From contig NZ_AP023360.1 of NCBI RefSeq assembly GCF_018326265.1, positions 6,693,001 to 6,757,000 on the forward strand: a DNA stretch of 64,000 nucleotides. Reading direction: 5' to 3'. The notes beneath the pieces are model-generated. The model ran no database searches, was not told the origin of the DNA, and worked only from the letters and a program-made list of their open reading frames with translations. The position numbers and the translations under genes were made by a program. Of the stretch, positions 11,268 through 20,158 are shown one piece after another. The stretch's first letter is position 1; every line of letters starts with the position of its first letter. The DNA comes from Catellatospora sp. IY07-71. Its GTDB lineage: Bacteria > Actinomycetota > Actinomycetes > Mycobacteriales > Micromonosporaceae.

Positions 11268-11376
11268 AGCCGCCGCCCGTCTTAACCTCGCGATGATTCA
11301 CCGGGCGGGCGGCAACCTGGACGAGGCGATCCGGTAACTCGAAGTGGTCGTCGATCTCGACCGTCAGGTCGGCGGC
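11268..11376 (+). pseudogene. Fragment of a TPR (SARP/AfsR-type) regulator
   Basis: The plus strand reads EAAARLNLAMIHRAGGNLDEAIR, then a stop, then LEVVVDLDRQVGGR in the same frame. This is one typical tetratricopeptide unit of large actinobacterial transcriptional regulators, broken by an in-frame stop. No start or continuation is present on either side, so it is a relic. The rest of the 11027-11402 interval shows nothing else I can support. Confidence 0.5.
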
Positions 11377-11402
11377 CGTCGACGGGGCCGACGGACCGGC
11401 GA

Positions 11403-11912
11403 TCAGACCAGGTTGACCATCTTGTACCCCGAGTGACGGCACTTGCGGATGAGGACCAGCTCGGCGGAGACCGTCAGCTGCTGCATGGCGCCGAACTCAC
11501 GGAACGTGGTGAACGACGACGCCGTGGACGCCGCGTCGGCGAGGTCGTTCAATGCCACCTTGACCTCGGCGTCGGCCACCCGGTCGGCGGCTTCGCCGAA
11601 CTTCGCCGAGACGGTGAGGAACATCGGCTTCAACGCCTCCAGTTCCTTGGCCACCGCCGCCGTGTCGCCGCGCTGCTCGGCTTCGAAGCCGCGCTGGATG
11701 TGCGCCTGCGTCTGCTCGTTCAGGGTGGCGTACAGGCCGTCGGCCGCCTCGCAGGCGAAAGCGATACCGGCGACCGCGTCCGCCGTGGCGCTGCCGGCGG
11801 GGGCAGCGGAAGCCGAGGCGGAGGGCTCGGCCTGCGGCTGTGCCTGGTCACCGCAGGCTGCGGCACCTGTCACGATGACGGCCAGCAACACGGAGAAGGT
11901 GGTACGGCGCAT
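11403..11912 (-). CDS. Small secreted lipoprotein of unknown function
   Basis: The 169-residue product begins with a lipoprotein signal (VIVTGAAACGD). A Ser/Ala/Pro/Glu-rich linker and a mainly helical domain follow, with two conserved-looking cysteines (FACEAADG and IRKCRHSGY). ATG 11912 has GGAGG 7 bases upstream. The domain is not one I recognise. The KCRHSGYKMVNLV ending resembles small extracytoplasmic helical proteins, but this is weak. It stands alone, with a 340-base upstream region that contains a terminator for the RHS operon and no other supported gene. Confidence 0.65.
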   Translation of the reverse strand: MRRTTFSVLLAVIVTGAAACGDQAQPQAEPSASASAAPAGSATADAVAGIAFACEAADGLYATLNEQTQAHIQRGFEAEQRGDTAAVAKELEALKPMFLTVSAKFGEAADRVADAEVKVALNDLADAASTASSFTTFREFGAMQQLTVSAELVLIRKCRHSGYKMVNLV

Positions 11913-12201
11913 ACGGAAGCCTCCTCGACGGCGGACACCGACGCACCGTCCGGACAAGACGGATCGCACCGCCGCACCATAGTTGATCGTGGCGACCGAC
12001 GGCAACGTGAGACACCGGCGCCGATGCGTCGCGGCTCGACGGATTCCTGATGTGCCGGTGCGGCCGCTGTCAGGCACGTCGATGGTTTCGTGAGGCTGCC
12101 GCAGCTCGGGCCAGGTAGCCGGTGGCGGTGGCGAAGCGTCGAGGAGCCTGGTTCGAGCACACCGCGGGCCATTCCCTGCAGGACCGCCACGCCTCAAATA
12201 C

Positions 12202-12238
12202 GTCGGCCGGCCAGGGAAAGAGCCCCTGACCGGCCGAC
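12202..12238. terminator. Strong hairpin downstream of the RHS/immunity operon
   Basis: Arms GTCGGCCGGCCAGGG (12202-12216) and CCCTGACCGGCCGAC (12224-12238) pair over 15 bases with one G-T type mismatch and a 7-base loop. It lies 15 bases beyond the stop of the putative immunity gene (12253), in the right place for a factor-independent terminator. Confidence 0.7.
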
Positions 12239-12252
12239 AGCTCACCAACGGC

Positions 12253-12597
12253 TCAGGTGTTCTCGACGGCTTCGATACGAAGCGCGCCGCACACCACGAA
12301 TCCCCCATCGTCTCGGTCGGAGACGGAGAGGTTCACGTATCTGGAGCGATGACGTTCGGGAACGTCGACGAACTCGTCGATCTCGGCGACCCTTCCGCTG
12401 TCGCTGATCGTCAAGCCGCGGTACAACGCTTTGATCTTCATACCGAGGACGTCGACGAACACGACGTCGATGTCGCCGCCCTCCCGGTTGTGACTGCGCA
12501 GCACGAGCGTCCGGTGGGACACCCGATACGACCAGGGCCTGAAGCTGCAGTCGAACTGCAAGGGCAGACCGACCCGCAGGTCGACGGAACCCAGCAC
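12253..12597 (-). CDS. Putative immunity protein for the RHS toxin
   Basis: The 114-residue soluble protein is mainly beta with alternating charged stretches (SHRTLVLRSHNREGGDIDVVF, then DEFVDVPERHRSRYVNLSVSD). I do not recognise a family. GTG 12597 has a strong GAGGAGG site that overlaps the stop region of the RHS gene; the gap is 13 bases. A small, fast-evolving gene placed directly after the 3' end of a polymorphic toxin gene is the classic position of the cognate immunity gene. Function is inferred from position alone. Confidence 0.7.
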   Translation of the reverse strand: MLGSVDLRVGLPLQFDCSFRPWSYRVSHRTLVLRSHNREGGDIDVVFVDVLGMKIKALYRGLTISDSGRVAEIDEFVDVPERHRSRYVNLSVSDRDDGGFVVCGALRIEAVENT

Positions 12598-12610
12598 CTG
12601 TCTGTCCTCC

Positions 12611-15600
12611 TCAGCCGAACGGATTCGGCACGACGTCGCCGTTGCGGTAGAAGGTCACGCGCGCCTGCACCGCGGCGGGCGCCGCCTTGATCTGCGCCAG
12701 TTCCCACGCGGTGAACCGGTCAGCGTCCGGCAGAGCCTTCCCTTCCTGCAGTTTCGCCCATGCGACCGGATCGTCGATGCCGTCGAGGTTGAAATGCACC
12801 AGTGTCTTGGAGTTGGGATCAAGCGCCCGCGTGACCACATTCTCCCACTTGTCCCTGGGTCCGATCACCCAGTCGTCGTGGTGTAGGGAGTTCGTGTTCT
12901 GGGCGAACTCGGCGAGCTGGAACGGGTCGTCCGGGTTGTTCAAGCCCAATGCGATCGCCGTCGGGCACCAGGTGTTGTGCACCAGCACCGGGTGCCCGCC
13001 GGCCACGACGTAATAAGTGTGGATGCCTTCGATGGAGAGGTTGTGAACCGTCGCGGGCTCGACCCACTCCGAGACCGACGCCACCCGGAGTCGGCTGTCG
13101 TCAGACTGCAGTACATCCCCTGCCCGCAGTTCGGCGGCGTCCAGCCACCTGCCGAGCTCCGGCAGCCAGAACGGATGGTGCTCGGTGGCGGTGATGAGAC
13201 CCGTGGCGTCGCCTCTGTCGCCGTCGACGTCGACGCCGATCTGAACGAGCTTCTTCTCACCGCTGCTGCTGATCGTCGCGGTCACCCGCTTCGGTTCGGT
13301 GCGGCCGGTCTTCGGATCTGTGGCCAGCACCACATCGCCGATCTTCATTTTTTCGATCGGCACCGTGGTTCCGTCGGCGAGGAGCACCAGTGTGCCGGGC
13401 AGGAAGCTGCTGACGGCGCACGTCGGCACCAGGGCGTTGATCCCGGAGACCGCGTTCTGCGCATCGTTGACCTTGTCGGCTGCCCAGAGGCCGTGCGCCC
13501 ACCGGGCCGACGTCGTGATGAGTTTGCCGTTGCCGAGGGTGGCGACGTTGACCGTCGTCATCACGCAGCCCAGAACCTGGCCGTCGCCGCCGCCGAAGCA
13601 ACGTTGCGCGTCGGCGATCCCGCTGAGTTCCAGGAAGAACTGCTTCAGCTCGGCCCTGTCCTGCGCGGCTTTGGCCTTGACCCAGGCCGCGTACTCCTCC
13701 TCGTAGTAGGTGAACGCGTAGAACTCGAGCGCGTCGTTCTGCTGGAACGGGCTGAGGTTGAGCGGGTGGGTCTTCCAGTTCTTCTCGACGAACTCGAACA
13801 GGGAGAGCTGACGCGGGTTCTCGGCCTCCCGCTCACAGGACTTGATACTCGAGCAGGCTTGCTTCTTGTTGCTGTTGCAACCGCCGTTGTCGTCGCACGT
13901 CTGCAGCAGCCCGCTGGGGTCACTGCGCAGGATCGGGCTGTTGCCGGCGTAGGAGTACGCCTGCAGCTGCTGTGGATCAGCCAGGTCCATGACGGGGTCG
14001 ACGCTGATGAACCGCCCGATCTTGGCGTCGTATTCGCGGGCGCCGAGGTGGACCAGACCGGTGTTGTCGTTGGTGCCGCCGACGAAACCCCTGTCGAGGG
14101 TGGGCTCCCAGACGCCCACGGTGGATCCGCGCTGGTTGCCGTAGGGGTCCTGGCGCTTGACCGCCACCGCCTGCGCGCCTGCGGCCTTGACCGTGATGTT
14201 GGCGCTGTTCTGCCGGTCGGCCACCATCCAGGTCAGCGCATCGGCGCCGGACGCGCTGCTGGACCTGGTGGCGATGTTCTTGCCCGCCCAGGTGTAGTAC
14301 CGGGTGCACGAGATCACCGCGCTGCCGGCCGCATTGACCCTCAGCTCCTGCCCAGGCAGGTAGAGGGTCTTGCCTTGCGGGTCCTTGCGGATCAGGCGTC
14401 CGCCGTCGGCGTCGTAGAGGTAGCTGGTGAGGCCGGTCGAGTCGGTGGACGAGGCCACCCGTCCCTCCGGGTCCCAGGTCAGCACCTGGCTGCCTGTGCC
14501 GGACGGGCAGGTGTTCAAGCTCGTGCCGGCCGGACGGCAGCGGGTGTTGCCGGTGCCGTCGTAGGTGTAGTTGGCGGTGGTGACGTTGTTGGCGTCGGTG
14601 GTGCGCTGCAGTGTGTGTGGCTGGGCCGCGGTCGGAGCCGGGTAGACGTACTTGGTGGTGACGTCACCGACCGACTTGTGCTGCACCTGCTTGGTGCGGT
14701 TGCCGCCCGCGTCGATCTCCCAGCTCAGCCAGTACTTCTCCACCCCGCCGACGGCGCTGAAGCTCTGCGGGACGGCCCCGCAGTCGCCGGACGCCAGGGT
14801 CCACGCCTCCTTCAGGCGACGCAGGTAATCATGCGAGAAGCACTGCGTCTCCACGCCCGCGACGGCCGACTTCTCCTCGACCTGGACGAGGGTCCCCGCT
14901 TTGTCGTAGCCGAGGTTCACGTCCGATACCGTGGTCGGCGCCGTGTCCCTCGTGGTCCAGATCCGTTCCAGGCGGCGGTTCTGGTCGTCGTAATAGTGGC
15001 CGATCTGCAGCTGCGGGTTGGCGGTCTGATCCCGGAGTGTGATCACGCCGAGCTCACCGTACTCGGTGTAGGTCGTGTCGGTCACCAACCAGGTGGTCGC
15101 ACCTGTGCTGAGCTTCTGCGGCAGGCCCTTGCCGTTGTAGCTGGTGGTCTGGGTCTCCCAGCCGAGGCTGTAGGTGGCGTTGCCGATCGCCGGGAGCCGC
15201 AGCGTCGCCAGCTCCCCGTTGGCCTTGTATCCGTAGTCGTAAAGGTAGTCGCCGGCCAGGCCGGTCTCGGTCGCCGGAATCGAGATCTTCTGCTGCGACG
15301 GAGTGCCGAAGGGCGACACGGCGGTGGTGGCGGTGCTGTACGCAGCCCCGCTCTCCCCTCCGACGTACCGGGTCGACGACGTCATCATGCCCTTGCCGTT
15401 GGCCAGCCCGTCGTACTCCCACTTGGACAGCCGGTTCGCCGGAGCGATGGAGCCCTGGTAGAGGCCCGTCTTGCGGCCCAGGTTGTCGTAGGTGTAGCGC
15501 AGCGTCACGGGCGGCACGCGGCTGTCGGTGGTGCTGGTGACCCGACCGGCCGTGTCGTAGGTCGTGGTGGTCGTGCCCTTGTCCGGGTCACGAGCCTCGA

Positions 15601-18600
15601 TCTGGCGACCGAGCACGTCGTACTCGAACTCCCACTTGGTGCCGAGCTGGTTGGTCACCCGCTCGAGCTTGCCCTTCTGGTCATAGTCGTAGGTCGTTTC
15701 GTCGTACGTCGACGCGGGAGTCGGGCCGTGGTGCTCGCGCAGCTTCGTGGTGCGCCCCTGAGCATCGACGATGGTCGAGGTGACCAGCCCACCCTGGGGC
15801 GGGATGAGCTCGGTTCGATCGCCTGACGGGTAGCGGGTGGAGGTGCGGTAGAGCTCGGTCAGTTTGCTGTAGCGGATCTGCTCGACCGGCCTGCCCGCAC
15901 CGTCGAACTCGGTCTTGGCCCAGGCCTCGATGTTCTCCATGTCCGATGCCGGGTGCGGCGAGAATGTGCCCCAGGTAACGGCGGCGACCGGGTACGGCCC
16001 GAAGTTCCGCCAGACCCGCCCGGCGGTGTCGAAAAACGAGTCGGTGATCATCGCACCGGCTACACCGTTCGCCTTCAGCGACTGTGTCTGCCGTGGTCGC
16101 AGCAAGCCGTCGTGCAGCGTGAAGGAGCTGAGCATCGTGCCGTTCGGCCCGAGTGTCCGGGTCTCGACCACCGACGGAGCCGTGTTGGAGAGGGTGTACA
16201 CATACCACGATGAGGGCGTCGACGAGTAGAGCGCCTTCGAGCGACCCGGCTGCCAGACCTTCTCCGTACGTCCCAGCGGGTCGTAGGTGACATCGGTGCG
16301 CCGGCTGTTGACGTCGACCACCGAGGTGACGGCGCCCCACGCCGGCTCGGCGGTGCGGGTGGTCGTCCCCAGGACGTGAGTCTCGGAGGTCGCGGTGAGG
16401 GGTCCGTCCGCCGCTGGAGTGTACGACGAGGACGTGTGCACGTTGTCGACGTCCCAGGCATCGGTCTGGCGGCCGTAGTCGTCGTAGGCCGACCTGGAGA
16501 CGGTGACGGGCACGAACGCGTTGTCGGTCCACTCCTTGAGCGCGTCGACCTGGGTCACCTCACCGACGGTCGGGGCGAGGTCCCACGCCTGGCCGTCGTA
16601 GTAGGTGCGCACCTCGCTGACGATCTCGTCCTTGGTGAAGATCCGCCCTGCCTGCAGCGCATCCGCGCACGTCAGCGCCCAGACGCGCACCCGGGACGGG
16701 TAGGACATCAAGAACGCGTTCGTGTTGCGCTTGTACTCACTGAACGTGCACTGTTCGTCGCCGCTCTTGGCGACGTCGCCGTGAGCCGTGGCCTTCACCG
16801 GCATGCCGAGCTGGTCGTACTCTGTGTAGTTGCGGGTGACTTGATCCGGGCGACCGCCGTCGAGCTTCGTCCAGGACCAGTCGTCGGAGTCCGCGGTGAA
16901 GCGGGCGTGAACGGTCTGCCCGTCGACCGTGCGCGACGCGGTGGAGTTCGACCGCCACGGCTTGGTCACACTGCCAGAGATCGGGTTACCCGCCGGCCCG
17001 TCGTACTGCGTGGACTCCAGGTTCATCCCGGCGTACTCGTCGTAGTCGTAGATCGTCTCGGTGGGGTAGGCGGCGGCGAGCAGGCCCTTGCTGTCGGCCA
17101 GGGTCACCGTGTCGGTGCCCCCGGCCGGTGCGGTCTTGTCGCCGTGCATGCCCCGGAAGTAGCGGGCCTCGGAGCGAACCTGGTCCGCGCCCTCCCCGAC
17201 GAGGGTGCGTACCTTGTCGTAGCCGCGGAACTGGTTCCAGGTGCGGTACTTGTCCTTGGTGAACGCGTCGTCCTCGGCATAGCGCCAGGCTGCGCCACCA
17301 ACGTACTCGTAACGTGTCACCTTCGGCGGCGACGCTGCCGCGTCCTTCAGCACGAGGTCCGACTCGGTCACCTTGGCCACCACGTACTTGTGGAACCAGT
17401 CCGTGATCTCCTGGCCGGGTGTGCCGCCCAGGTCCTCGGGTGCCCAGCGCACCGGGTAGCAGCGCTTGGTGTTCGTGTGCGCGGTCGGCGTGCTGCCGGC
17501 CACGCATTCGCTGGCCGCGTACTCGATGCCGATGACACCGCCGGTCTCGGTGGTGATCGCGGCCATGCGGGCCCAGTTCATCGGGCGCAGGCCGTTCTTC
17601 AGCGCGGTGTCCACCCGGTTGGGCAGCATCACCGGGTCGAACTTGATGTCCGGCACCGAGACGGTGGCCGGAGTCGTGGGCGTCGGGCCGATGTGGCCGC
17701 TGTGGGAGACCTTCTCCAGCCACATGCCGGCACGGGTGCCGTCACCCGGATCGGGGAAGCCGTGCGTCAGCGTCCACTTCTCGACCAGCTTGTGGTCGGA
17801 CACCGCCGGTTCCCACACCGAGGTGGTGACCTCGCTCAGCCGCCGGGTCGAGAAGAACGCCGGCGAGTGCTTGTCACACGGCGACGCCGTGCACGAGAGG
17901 TCCCACGGGGTGTCCGGCCAGTTGTCGTCGTGCGTGCCGCAGTTGGACAGGCAGCGGTCCGCGGTCGCGAACTCCACCTGCATCGGCACGGGCTTGGTGG
18001 TGTACACCGTGTCGGTCTTGACGTTGTTGACGAGCGTGCGCTGGTGGGTGCCGTAGTCGATGCGCTGGAGATACGCGTCGCGGGTGTAGCTGTGCAGGTC
18101 CGTGGTGGACAGGTTCATCCCGTACTGGTTGGTGTCGCGTCCCCACCAGAACGACATGGTGTTGCCGTGGGTGTCCACCACGTAGTCCAGGTTCCACCGG
18201 TAGGCCTGCATGCAGTCGGACGCGGCATAACTCGCCTGATGGCACGGGTCGCCGCTGTGGTTGCCGAACACCGGCACGGTCTGCACGGAGTTCGTCTCCA
18301 GCTTGCCTGCCGTCCAGCCCTGCAGCCGGTTCAGGCCGAAGTAGTACTTCGTGCCCTCGGTGCCGGTGACCACCCAGTGCTCACCCGCGTCGCCCGGCGA
18401 GGGCGTGCTGCCGGGCGCGTCCCCGCCGTCGCCGTTGGCCGCCCCGTACTTCAGCTCGATCTTCGAGCCGTCCTCGCTGCGGCCGTGCCACAGCTTCTCG
18501 GTGGCGTTGTAGATCAGCTCGGTCGAGCGGCCGTTGAGCGACATCGTGGCGTTGCTGCCCCGCCAGCACTGGTCGTAGGTCTTCTCGTCGTTGTTGGGCG

Positions 18601-19573
18601 AGCCGTCCATGTCCTCACTGCAGGAGATGTAACGCCGCTCGATATAACCGGGGTGCCAGTCGAAACCCTCACCGATCCACGAGGGCTGGCTGTTCGTCGC
18701 CGCCGTGCGGCCGTCAACCGCCTGAGAGGAGTAGGCAAAGGTCACCTTGGGCACGGGACCGCCGATCGCCGGCGGCACTCGCAGCCCGTACGACCACGAG
18801 AAGCCGCCCGAGTTGCCGCCCGCCGACCAGGTGGAGGACTGCGCGAGCGAGGTGGCCGCGAAGTCGCCCGAGCCGGAGGCGGACTCGGTGTCGGCGGCAA
18901 GAGCCACCATCGTGCCGCCGGCGGCACCCATCGGCACCGTCGCCGTCAGCGTGTCACCACTGCGGGACGTAGCCAGCCGCTGCTCGGCACAGGCTGCTCC
19001 GGCCGCGTTGCCGCAGGACTGCGGAAGTGCGATCAGCCGGAGCCGGTCGGACCAGTCCGCCCCGTAAGCAGACTTGAACGCGGAGATGTTCAAGGACAGT
19101 TCGACAGAACCCGCCGTTGTGCCGCCGACGGATGACAGGCGCATCAGCAGGTCGCGGCCGGCCGCCTTGGCCAGTTTCCGGTCGAGGACCTCCACCCGCA
19201 CCGCGTCCGGTGAGACGGCGGAGGTCGCGGCGAGCGTGACGGGCGTGTCGCCGGCCCGCACCCGGGGCGCGGGCTTGGCCAGCGGCCCGTCGACCCGCGC
19301 CAGCAGACCGGTCAGCCGCCCCTGTCCCTTGGGCAGATTCGCAACGGCCGATCCGGGACTCGGCCAGCGCGCAGCCGACGGCTGGTGCTGGCGCACGGAC
19401 TTCTGCGGGCGGACCGCGGCCACCGAGTTGTCACTCAGTGAGACGTTGCGCATAGGCTCCAGCTGTTGTCCTGCCGCTGCCGCCACGGCCGGCTCGGGGA
19501 CGTGCATTCCCGAGCTGATGACGCCGACGGCGAGTGCCATGACGGCATACAGCCGCCAGTTTCTCAGGCTCAC
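12611..19573 (-). CDS. RHS-repeat polymorphic toxin with HINT domain and C-terminal toxin tip
   Basis: This very large protein (2320 residues) has an N-terminal signal peptide (about residues 8-32) and a beta-rich SpvB/TcdB-like region. Many YD repeats follow (such as YDLKGK-type YDxxG units), then the RHS core motif (GLVHLGAREYDAKIGRFISVDP, near 1840). A HINT autoprocessing domain runs from Cys2052 (CAVSSFLPGT) to HN2200 (HPVLVHN). The last 120 residues form the variable toxin tip, ending in VTFYRNGDVVPNPFG, which I cannot assign to a known nuclease or other toxin fold. RHS shells enclose the toxin until cleavage. A candidate immunity gene follows directly. Signal-peptide RHS proteins in Gram-positive bacteria act against neighbours; that role is inferred here. 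Confidence 0.92.
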   Translation of the reverse strand: MSLRNWRLYAVMALAVGVISSGMHVPEPAVAAAAGQQLEPMRNVSLSDNSVAAVRPQKSVRQHQPSAARWPSPGSAVANLPKGQGRLTGLLARVDGPLAKPAPRVRAGDTPVTLAATSAVSPDAVRVEVLDRKLAKAAGRDLLMRLSSVGGTTAGSVELSLNISAFKSAYGADWSDRLRLIALPQSCGNAAGAACAEQRLATSRSGDTLTATVPMGAAGGTMVALAADTESASGSGDFAATSLAQSSTWSAGGNSGGFSWSYGLRVPPAIGGPVPKVTFAYSSQAVDGRTAATNSQPSWIGEGFDWHPGYIERRYISCSEDMDGSPNNDEKTYDQCWRGSNATMSLNGRSTELIYNATEKLWHGRSEDGSKIELKYGAANGDGGDAPGSTPSPGDAGEHWVVTGTEGTKYYFGLNRLQGWTAGKLETNSVQTVPVFGNHSGDPCHQASYAASDCMQAYRWNLDYVVDTHGNTMSFWWGRDTNQYGMNLSTTDLHSYTRDAYLQRIDYGTHQRTLVNNVKTDTVYTTKPVPMQVEFATADRCLSNCGTHDDNWPDTPWDLSCTASPCDKHSPAFFSTRRLSEVTTSVWEPAVSDHKLVEKWTLTHGFPDPGDGTRAGMWLEKVSHSGHIGPTPTTPATVSVPDIKFDPVMLPNRVDTALKNGLRPMNWARMAAITTETGGVIGIEYAASECVAGSTPTAHTNTKRCYPVRWAPEDLGGTPGQEITDWFHKYVVAKVTESDLVLKDAAASPPKVTRYEYVGGAAWRYAEDDAFTKDKYRTWNQFRGYDKVRTLVGEGADQVRSEARYFRGMHGDKTAPAGGTDTVTLADSKGLLAAAYPTETIYDYDEYAGMNLESTQYDGPAGNPISGSVTKPWRSNSTASRTVDGQTVHARFTADSDDWSWTKLDGGRPDQVTRNYTEYDQLGMPVKATAHGDVAKSGDEQCTFSEYKRNTNAFLMSYPSRVRVWALTCADALQAGRIFTKDEIVSEVRTYYDGQAWDLAPTVGEVTQVDALKEWTDNAFVPVTVSRSAYDDYGRQTDAWDVDNVHTSSSYTPAADGPLTATSETHVLGTTTRTAEPAWGAVTSVVDVNSRRTDVTYDPLGRTEKVWQPGRSKALYSSTPSSWYVYTLSNTAPSVVETRTLGPNGTMLSSFTLHDGLLRPRQTQSLKANGVAGAMITDSFFDTAGRVWRNFGPYPVAAVTWGTFSPHPASDMENIEAWAKTEFDGAGRPVEQIRYSKLTELYRTSTRYPSGDRTELIPPQGGLVTSTIVDAQGRTTKLREHHGPTPASTYDETTYDYDQKGKLERVTNQLGTKWEFEYDVLGRQIEARDPDKGTTTTTYDTAGRVTSTTDSRVPPVTLRYTYDNLGRKTGLYQGSIAPANRLSKWEYDGLANGKGMMTSSTRYVGGESGAAYSTATTAVSPFGTPSQQKISIPATETGLAGDYLYDYGYKANGELATLRLPAIGNATYSLGWETQTTSYNGKGLPQKLSTGATTWLVTDTTYTEYGELGVITLRDQTANPQLQIGHYYDDQNRRLERIWTTRDTAPTTVSDVNLGYDKAGTLVQVEEKSAVAGVETQCFSHDYLRRLKEAWTLASGDCGAVPQSFSAVGGVEKYWLSWEIDAGGNRTKQVQHKSVGDVTTKYVYPAPTAAQPHTLQRTTDANNVTTANYTYDGTGNTRCRPAGTSLNTCPSGTGSQVLTWDPEGRVASSTDSTGLTSYLYDADGGRLIRKDPQGKTLYLPGQELRVNAAGSAVISCTRYYTWAGKNIATRSSSASGADALTWMVADRQNSANITVKAAGAQAVAVKRQDPYGNQRGSTVGVWEPTLDRGFVGGTNDNTGLVHLGAREYDAKIGRFISVDPVMDLADPQQLQAYSYAGNSPILRSDPSGLLQTCDDNGGCNSNKKQACSSIKSCEREAENPRQLSLFEFVEKNWKTHPLNLSPFQQNDALEFYAFTYYEEEYAAWVKAKAAQDRAELKQFFLELSGIADAQRCFGGGDGQVLGCVMTTVNVATLGNGKLITTSARWAHGLWAADKVNDAQNAVSGINALVPTCAVSSFLPGTLVLLADGTTVPIEKMKIGDVVLATDPKTGRTEPKRVTATISSSGEKKLVQIGVDVDGDRGDATGLITATEHHPFWLPELGRWLDAAELRAGDVLQSDDSRLRVASVSEWVEPATVHNLSIEGIHTYYVVAGGHPVLVHNTWCPTAIALGLNNPDDPFQLAEFAQNTNSLHHDDWVIGPRDKWENVVTRALDPNSKTLVHFNLDGIDDPVAWAKLQEGKALPDADRFTAWELAQIKAAPAAVQARVTFYRNGDVVPNPFG

Positions 19574-20158
19574 TGTTCCCCCGTGAATCTCTTTAAGAGG
19601 TTTGTGTTGCAGTTCCGGCAGGCGATCATGCGGTCGTTTCGCCGAGCTTCACCACGGCCTCGACTCCTCGGCCCGCGAGACACCTTCGCGGCGTGGCGTG
19701 TCGGCGTACAGCGCGGTCGTCTGCTCGGCGCGCCGGACGACGCGAGCCCAGGCGGCCGGATCGGGAACGCAGCGTGACATGTCCACTCCTAGAACGATGT
19801 TCGGAGCGGAACGCTAAGCCAGAAAGTCGATCCCCGCTGTCCCTCGGCGGAGTCGGTCATCGGCCGTGCGGACGGCGAATCGGCACGCCAGACCCCTCGC
19901 AACAGGAATGATTACCCGGTGCGACGTTGGCTGCCGCGGTGCGCACAGCGATCGTCATTGAGTGATTTCTGTCACGCTGCGAGTGTCGACACGTCCGGCG
20001 TGCTTAGGTGATCGGTTCAGCCGCTGGGTAACGTCATCTCCGCCTTCTGCGGCGCGGGTGGCGCGGACCGACCTCATGCGCTCGTTGTGTCTGGAGCAGA
20101 CACCCCGCTCATGCCTCTTCGCCGCATGCTCGGGGTTCGACAGCGCGTGCGGGAGGCC
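19574..20158. other. 585-base region upstream of the RHS gene
   Basis: This stretch holds the RHS promoter region and one short open frame on the minus strand (19649-19780, listed separately). No other coding, repeat or RNA feature could be supported in it. Confidence 0.4.
19649..19780 (-). CDS. Possible 43-residue small protein
   Basis: An ATG at 19780 is preceded by AGGAG at good spacing (AGGAGTGGACATG). The frame runs 43 codons, with a gene-like mix of Arg, Glu and Ala (WARVVRRAEQTTALYADTP). It lies 76 bases upstream of the RHS start on the same strand. There is no recognisable family, so it may be a small gene, a leader or a relic. Confidence 0.35.
   Translation of the reverse strand: MSRCVPDPAAWARVVRRAEQTTALYADTPRREGVSRAEESRPW

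Noticed and set aside
12040..12190. Possible TetR-like tail (VLQGMARG) on the minus strand
   Set aside because: Only eight residues fit and the rest is low complexity.
13000..13420. An intein in the RHS protein
   Set aside because: The Cys...HN block matches HINT domains of polymorphic toxins, lies near the C-terminus and is followed by a toxin tip rather than the rest of a host protein; there is no homing endonuclease.
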